Source of the DNA: Desulforamulus reducens MI-1
Lineage (GTDB): Bacteria; Bacillota; Desulfotomaculia; Desulfotomaculales; Desulfotomaculaceae
Assembly (NCBI RefSeq): GCF_000016165.1
Contig: NC_009253.1
Location: 2,266,332 to 2,330,331 of the forward strand
DNA length: 64,000 bases
Direction of reading: 5' to 3'
Below the pieces are notes generated by a model. That model saw only the letters and a program-made list of their open reading frames with translations. It was not told where the DNA came from and did not search any database. Made by a program: the position numbers and the translations under genes. Shown in pieces: positions 59,391 through 64,000 of the stretch (position 1 is the first letter of the stretch; every line of letters begins with the position of its first letter).

Positions 59391-60974
59391 TCAAACATAC
59401 CATTTACCGCTTTTCATCCCTTGTATGGCTAATGCAGAAGCAATAACCATATCATCATGGAAACCTTCACCTCTGATATTTCCTGTCTTACCGTTTTCAT
59501 AACTTGTAAATATTTTCATTTCTTCTAATGTCTCATTATCATTCAATAGAATTAAGTCCATTTCAAACTGCTCTTTATAATCACTAATTAATTTAGGTTT
59601 AGTGACGCTGGTAGTAACCCATCCAATTTTATATCGCTTACGTCCTCTTTCATCAAACTGCTTCATCTTGTACATATTCAAATATCCAAACTCAGTCCTT
59701 AACTTTTCAATTACTGATTGTCCAAAGGAATTTTTCTCAACAACTAAGAAACCATAATTAAAATACATTCCAATGTCATAAACTACCTGGGCAAATTTAT
59801 AGACAGGAATTTTATTATCATAGAATGTTGCTATTTGCTCCCCCTGGCTATCGAATACACTGACAGCAGAATAATCTCCACCACTACCAGAAGAAGTATC
59901 AACGCCGATAAAATATCGCTCGTTAGATTTAACATTTCGGTAAATAAAAAAACTCTTGTTCAAATAAGAATCAAGAGTTTGCGATAATTTTTTATTCACT
60001 TCATTCACTCGAAGGGGAAGAAGGATATAATTAATTCGCTCCGTAATTTTCTGCGTATCAAAAACTGATCGACTTGTGGCCTTAAAACTTTCCTCTGGCG
60101 TACTTGGATATTCTTGCTGAAAATCCTCAGTGTCAATATCCTCTAGTTTCCACCTTCTCCACATTAACAATTTAAAGGAGATTCCTTTTTCTCGAAGGGC
60201 AACCTCATCACGCTCTAAATGTTCTGGCTCCATTCTATGACCTTTATTGTTTGCTCTAAACCATTTCTCAGCCAATTCTATCTCATGCTTAAATTGTTTA
60301 CTTGTAGCAGAAGAAAACCAAGGAAAAAAGAAACTTTTATATTTTGAATTACCTTTATAGGCAGACATAAATAATTTTTGGTAATAATTGTAACCATTAG
60401 AAGTTGTCTCAATAACTATCTTACTGTCATTATTCTTGGCTAGTGCTTGCTCCAAACTAACTAATGAATCTCTTTGTTGATCGTCTGGATAAAAGGCAAA
60501 TTCGCTCAATAGAACATACTGAAGCGTCATACCACGCCCCAAGGATTTATTTCCTGCGGTCTTAACGATAATTCTTGAATTATTTTCTAACAATAATTCC
60601 ATACGGTTATTACGTTTTTCCGCTGGCTTATATTTATCTGGAATAGAAGCATACATTTGTTTTAATCTCTCAAAAATGGATTGTGTTGATTCTACATTGT
60701 ATGAAACTATCAGACAGTTAGTATTTGCTCTAGTGCAAGCAAGCCACAAACAATATGCCAAACTATATGTCGTAAATCCTAATTGGCGGCTCTTGCTGAT
60801 TATATTAAATTTATCCATGTTCTGATAAAAATAATCTTGTTGCTCATTCAAGATAAAAGGAATTTCATCTCCATTATTATCAACTATCTTTACAAAATTC
60901 TTAGCCCATAATTTAAAATCAGCATTAATTATCTTTAGTTTATCCTGGGTGCTTCTTTGTGGGGTTCTTGCCAT
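59391..60974 (-). CDS. terL: Phage terminase large subunit
   Basis: A 527-residue packaging ATPase-nuclease. The N-terminal ATPase has the variant Walker A KSRQLGFTTYSLAYCL near 58 and a Walker B-like VLLSEFAFYPDD near 170. The C-terminal RNase H-like nuclease has YFIGVDTSSGSGGDYSAVSVFD near 347 and a late GFHDDMVIASALA near 507. AGGTGA precedes the ATG. It follows the small subunit by ten bases. Confidence 0.93.
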   Translation of the reverse strand: MARTPQRSTQDKLKIINADFKLWAKNFVKIVDNNGDEIPFILNEQQDYFYQNMDKFNIISKSRQLGFTTYSLAYCLWLACTRANTNCLIVSYNVESTQSIFERLKQMYASIPDKYKPAEKRNNRMELLLENNSRIIVKTAGNKSLGRGMTLQYVLLSEFAFYPDDQQRDSLVSLEQALAKNNDSKIVIETTSNGYNYYQKLFMSAYKGNSKYKSFFFPWFSSATSKQFKHEIELAEKWFRANNKGHRMEPEHLERDEVALREKGISFKLLMWRRWKLEDIDTEDFQQEYPSTPEESFKATSRSVFDTQKITERINYILLPLRVNEVNKKLSQTLDSYLNKSFFIYRNVKSNERYFIGVDTSSGSGGDYSAVSVFDSQGEQIATFYDNKIPVYKFAQVVYDIGMYFNYGFLVVEKNSFGQSVIEKLRTEFGYLNMYKMKQFDERGRKRYKIGWVTTSVTKPKLISDYKEQFEMDLILLNDNETLEEMKIFTSYENGKTGNIRGEGFHDDMVIASALAIQGMKSGKWYV

Positions 60975-60984
60975 TAACCATCAC

Positions 60985-61383
60985 CTACAATTCTAATCCA
61001 TCATCATCGGCAATATCTTTTTCTTTCCTTTTTGCTGATTTAATATTGGCTTGAATCTCCTTTTGCAATTTAAGCAAGGTATCTATTGCTTTAGCATCGC
61101 CCTGTTTGGCCTTTTCAGCAACAATATTGTAAATTTCTAATAAATCATTAGCAGTTTTTGAGTTTAGATAAATATTAACTAAATACTCATATTCAGTTGT
61201 CTTTTCCCAGTCAGAAAAGTATTGGGGATTTTTTACATTTGTATATTTACATATTTCTTCTATAGTAGTTTGATTCATCGGTCTACCACCAAATGGAATA
61301 TTAAATTTCCACCTAAAGTATTTTCTCTTTTTCTCGCTGATCTTGCTTAATGCAAGTTCTAGATCATTCCTATATCTAGCCAA
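60985..61383 (-). CDS. Probable terminase small subunit
   Basis: A 132-residue protein. A helix-turn-helix-like N-terminal region (GGRPMNQTTIEEICKYTNVK) is followed by a helical C-terminus (EKAKQGDAKAIDTLLKLQKE). Its position directly before terL and its size support a DNA-recognition small terminase. I start at the TTG (61381-61383), with AAGGAGG eight bases upstream; a TTG six codons earlier overlaps that site. Confidence 0.7.
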   Translation of the reverse strand: MARYRNDLELALSKISEKKRKYFRWKFNIPFGGRPMNQTTIEEICKYTNVKNPQYFSDWEKTTEYEYLVNIYLNSKTANDLLEIYNIVAEKAKQGDAKAIDTLLKLQKEIQANIKSAKRKEKDIADDDGLEL

Positions 61384-61531
61384 ATTAATAACCTCCTTCA
61401 ACTATAAAGGGATTAAAAACATGGACTTAATACGGAATTTGAACCCCGTATACCATGCTTTAACCCCTTGGTAGTGTATTTCTATGTAATTGAAATTTTG
61501 AACGATTTTAGAGCCAGTTATTTAGATTTAA

Positions 61532-63559
61532 CTACAATGTCTCTAAGGTATCGTTTTTAACAATAATAAAAGGATAGCCATTACTGACTATCCCTAGTTT
61601 TTCCTTTATTTGTTTGTTGGCTCTGATTCTACTCAAACCATAAGCATCTAATATTTCTGGTAATGATTTTTTTAACTGTCTTTCTGCTTCGCTCCTTTTA
61701 ATTCGTAATTCTTGATCTAAAACTATTTCACAAACTATATCCTTTTCTAAACAATAATTTATTTCATCAAAATACCACAAAATAATATGAACAATAATTT
61801 CTGTCCTTTTATCGCTCCTATATGTAGTTGTTCTATCAACTATGGTTTCTTGTTGCTTATCATATACTTGCTTATATTGAGGATAGAGCCAATCAGCAGT
61901 TTTCTGTCCTTCTTTTCTAAAGAACATTTCCCTACTTAAACCTTTAATCGTATAATTATTTTCCTTCCATGCTTGGCCTTGTTGTTCAATCTCAGGAAAC
62001 AACATATTATTATAACTTGGAATAGAATAATAATTAACGTGTCTATACTTTTTATTCTTATCATCTGGTGAATTAATACTTATTGCCTGACTACGCTTTA
62101 ATAAATCCTCTGGCACTTCCGAATTATCTACTTTATTTAATAATTTATGATAAGCAAGTAAAGTTGTTTTCTTAGATATTTCTTTGGAGTTATCTTCTTT
62201 CATTCCTAACTGTTTAGCAATAAATTTATTAGAAGCAAAGAATAATACATTGTTGTCATTGTCAATCATTCTTTCAGTTGTTACATTATCCATAGCAATA
62301 AGCAATAATTGATTAATGTATTTTAAATTGCTCTTAATATTCTTAAATGTCTGTGGGCAATTCTGTTCTAATTCACCATTATTTAATACCTTCATATTTT
62401 CTAATAGTATTTCTTTTTGTTCCTTCTGCCACTCGGTTTCTTGTATCTCTAAATTAAATATTTCTCTAATAAATCTATATGCTTTAGGTCTACTTCTAAA
62501 TTTCCCTAAAACTTCAATAACTCCTAATATATTATAAGTTACACCACAACCAAAACATTTATAAATCCATGCTCCATCATCTGCTTGGAATATACTTGCT
62601 GAATTATTATTATCTTCATGGAAAATACATCTTATTGATTTAGGATATTTAAACTCTAATAATTCACCTAAATTAATTTCTTTCCTAATGTAATCAACAA
62701 ATTCTTGATTGTTATTAAATATTTTCTTTTCTCCACTGCCATATTTATTTTTTAAATATTCTATATCTCTATTAGAAATGGCTTTAATGGTATAATTATC
62801 GTCTTTAATATCTGTGTTGTCTGGCTTAGGGGTTTTTGTCCCCCTAATAATATAGGAATTATTATATATTTCTTTATTATTAGGGGGACATTTCTCTGAG
62901 CCATTGTCCTTATTGGCTTTAGAAGGGGTACTCACAATACTAATATCCTTAGATAATTCTATAATATTATTAGAATCTAATATATTACCAGAATCAAATA
63001 CTATTTCTTTGCCAGCATAATAAAATCTATTTAAGTTTTTACATTGTATATCAATATCACCAATACAATCCATTAAATATAATTGTATTCTTTTTGCTGT
63101 ATCTTTATCTGTAATTACATTATCTAAAACATATACTAATCTCATTTTATGTTGTTCTTCTTTATGATTAAATGATGTGTAAACAAAATTAGGTATTAAA
63201 TTAATCTCTTTACAATAATTAATAATATCATTATAACTTCTATGTTGTTCACTGCCTACTAAGAACCTAACTTTATTCTTTTTACCTTCAACCAATTTCA
63301 CATAATCATTTAATATAATATCGTCAGATAAATTCGCTTCATTATCAATATCAATCATAAACATTTGTTGAGATTTCCATTGTTCTTCTCTACTACCACA
63401 ATAAGAGGGACGAATAGTTTTACCCTTTAAAATACTATCTTTAATTTCTTCTATAGAATATTCTTTTGCGGTATCTAATGTCATTCTATTTGTAACTGCT
63501 CCACCATTTTGTGGCTTAGATTTATAACTTACAGTATCTATAATACATTTAATATTCAT
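61532..63559 (-). CDS. Primase-like protein: AEP-type domain plus CHC2 zinc finger
   Basis: A 675-residue replication protein. Residues ~65-210 look like an archaeo-eukaryotic primase fold: QQMFMIDIDNEAN near 68 (D-x-D), NFVYTSFNHKEEQHKMRLVYV near 130 (s-x-H and R), and LNRFYYAGKE near 190. Residues ~300-370 carry a DnaG-type CHC2 zinc finger (IRCIFHEDNNNSASIF then YKCFGCGVTYNILGVIE). The rest is helical and charged, ending with a possible DNA-binding stretch (ILDAYGLSRIRANKQIKEKL). There is no helicase P-loop. GAGAGG precedes the ATG. Confidence 0.72.
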   Translation of the reverse strand: MNIKCIIDTVSYKSKPQNGGAVTNRMTLDTAKEYSIEEIKDSILKGKTIRPSYCGSREEQWKSQQMFMIDIDNEANLSDDIILNDYVKLVEGKKNKVRFLVGSEQHRSYNDIINYCKEINLIPNFVYTSFNHKEEQHKMRLVYVLDNVITDKDTAKRIQLYLMDCIGDIDIQCKNLNRFYYAGKEIVFDSGNILDSNNIIELSKDISIVSTPSKANKDNGSEKCPPNNKEIYNNSYIIRGTKTPKPDNTDIKDDNYTIKAISNRDIEYLKNKYGSGEKKIFNNNQEFVDYIRKEINLGELLEFKYPKSIRCIFHEDNNNSASIFQADDGAWIYKCFGCGVTYNILGVIEVLGKFRSRPKAYRFIREIFNLEIQETEWQKEQKEILLENMKVLNNGELEQNCPQTFKNIKSNLKYINQLLLIAMDNVTTERMIDNDNNVLFFASNKFIAKQLGMKEDNSKEISKKTTLLAYHKLLNKVDNSEVPEDLLKRSQAISINSPDDKNKKYRHVNYYSIPSYNNMLFPEIEQQGQAWKENNYTIKGLSREMFFRKEGQKTADWLYPQYKQVYDKQQETIVDRTTTYRSDKRTEIIVHIILWYFDEINYCLEKDIVCEIVLDQELRIKRSEAERQLKKSLPEILDAYGLSRIRANKQIKEKLGIVSNGYPFIIVKNDTLETL

Positions 63560-63596
63560 ATTAAATTTCCTCTCCTTTTCTAAAAATGGACATAAA

Positions 63597-63640
63597 AAAA
63601 GAGAGGGACTTATTGCTGTCTCACGACATGAGCCCTCTGG
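63597..63640 (-). terminator. Complex hairpin terminator in phage region
   Basis: On the minus strand an outer AGAGGG/CCCTCT stem encloses a small CTCA...TGAG hairpin and is followed by CTTTTTTT. It lies between the last two phage genes. Its inner sequence resembles a conserved stretch of 16S rRNA. Confidence 0.6.
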
Positions 63641-63651
63641 TTAAATATTAA

Positions 63652-63987
63652 TTATTCAATTCGTTCGCTATAACTAATAAAATCTCTATTAGTTAATGCA
63701 ATAGAATACATACATTCAGAAATATCATCTTTAACTAACCTATAATCATTTCTAGGTAATCTCTCTATATTACTTGTATATTCCTCTTTTTTATAAAATC
63801 TATTTTCGGGCAACAAAAAAGGAAGGTCAAAAACCTCCCTTAATGCTTTCAAGTTAATATCCGTATGTAAATATCCTTGTTTTGGTTTAATTTTTCCAGC
63901 AAGATTATATTTGCTAATTAGGTTTAAAAATTCATATTGTTTGTGTCTTTGTAGGCACTTATAATTCTGGAAAATCCATATAATCAA
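63652..63987 (-). CDS. Phage-region protein of unknown function
   Basis: A 111-residue frame (KPKQGYLHTDINLKALREVF mid; YRLVKDDISECMYSIALTNR near the end). No family is recognised. The nominal TTG start has no Shine-Dalgarno site and follows a stop directly, while another frame ends at 63959, so the true start may lie inside or the frame may continue a gene by a shift. Confidence 0.4.
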   Translation of the reverse strand: MIIWIFQNYKCLQRHKQYEFLNLISKYNLAGKIKPKQGYLHTDINLKALREVFDLPFLLPENRFYKKEEYTSNIERLPRNDYRLVKDDISECMYSIALTNRDFISYSERIE

Positions 63988-64000
63988 CTAAATATTTTTT
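63959..64000 (-). CDS. Possible 3' end of a further phage gene
   Basis: A minus-strand frame reading KKYLVDYMDFPEL and a stop runs in from the window edge, overlapping the next gene by 29 bases. Too short to identify. Confidence 0.3.
   Translation of the reverse strand, partial: KKYLVDYMDFPEL

Noticed and set aside
61425-61480. Possible tRNA gene on the minus strand (a T-arm-like GGGGTTCAAATTCCG).
   Set aside because: Only the T-arm looks right; no 7-bp acceptor stem, D-arm or anticodon arm can be folded around it.
1-64000. CRISPR array or rRNA genes.
   Set aside because: No regularly spaced direct repeats and no rRNA beyond a short 16S-like motif in one hairpin.

Overview
The window looks like the chromosome of a spore-forming, probably anaerobic, low-to-mid GC Firmicute; a clostridial Desulfotomaculum/Desulforamulus-type organism fits best. 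This is an inference from gene content, not from a database match. Supporting content: germination protease Gpr, sporulation membrane protein YlbJ, a SleB-type spore hydrolase, the FapR/FabK lipid system, PduL plus AckA and an ADP-forming acyl-CoA synthetase for acetyl-phosphate/acetyl-CoA energy metabolism, a one-domain siroheme sulfite-reductase-like protein, and Firmicute-style strong Shine-Dalgarno sites with many TTG/GTG starts.

Layout. 1-9.6 kb (minus strand) is a fatty acid and phospholipid block: DUF177, rpmF, fapR, plsX, fabH, fabK, fabD, fabG, acpP, fabF, rnc and the start of smc, with a perfect FapR operator on the fapR promoter. 9.6-19.7 kb holds ylbJ, an ADP-forming acetyl-CoA synthetase with a BioD/DRTGG partner, a coiled-coil protein with coaD and rsmD, gpr, recG and rpmB. 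19.8-23.6 kb is ribDE(BA)H behind an FMN riboswitch; ribE appears to start at a non-standard ATC codon inside ribD. 23.8-28.6 kb carries ackA-pduL, an EcsC protein and a CBS/DRTGG pyrophosphatase.

28.8-30.7 kb is a scar zone: the tail of a MocR-type regulator, a chimeric transposition protein and a decayed integrase beside tRNA-Pro(CGG). 30.8-39.1 kb has a class A PBP, a LysM-superoxide dismutase, a SleB-type hydrolase, a DnaD protein and pstSCA with a PhoP-type box but no pstB. 39.5-50.7 kb is a DegS/DegU-type two-component pair followed by a Tad (Flp) pilus locus, ending in a HAMP sensor with no output domain. 50.8-53.2 kb carries the small sulfite-reductase-like protein with a cysteine-rich partner, and a membrane alkaline-phosphatase-family protein.

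From tRNA-Pro(UGG) at 53.5 kb to the window end the DNA is AT-rich and phage-derived: a tyrosine integrase next to the tRNA, then minus-strand genes for a primase-like protein, small and large terminase, portal, two small head-type proteins and a Big_2 protein. No capsid, protease or tail gene is seen between portal and integrase, so this is either a phage satellite or a deleted prophage. It carries a perfect 16-bp parS palindrome between the terminase and portal genes, the most unexpected signal in the window.
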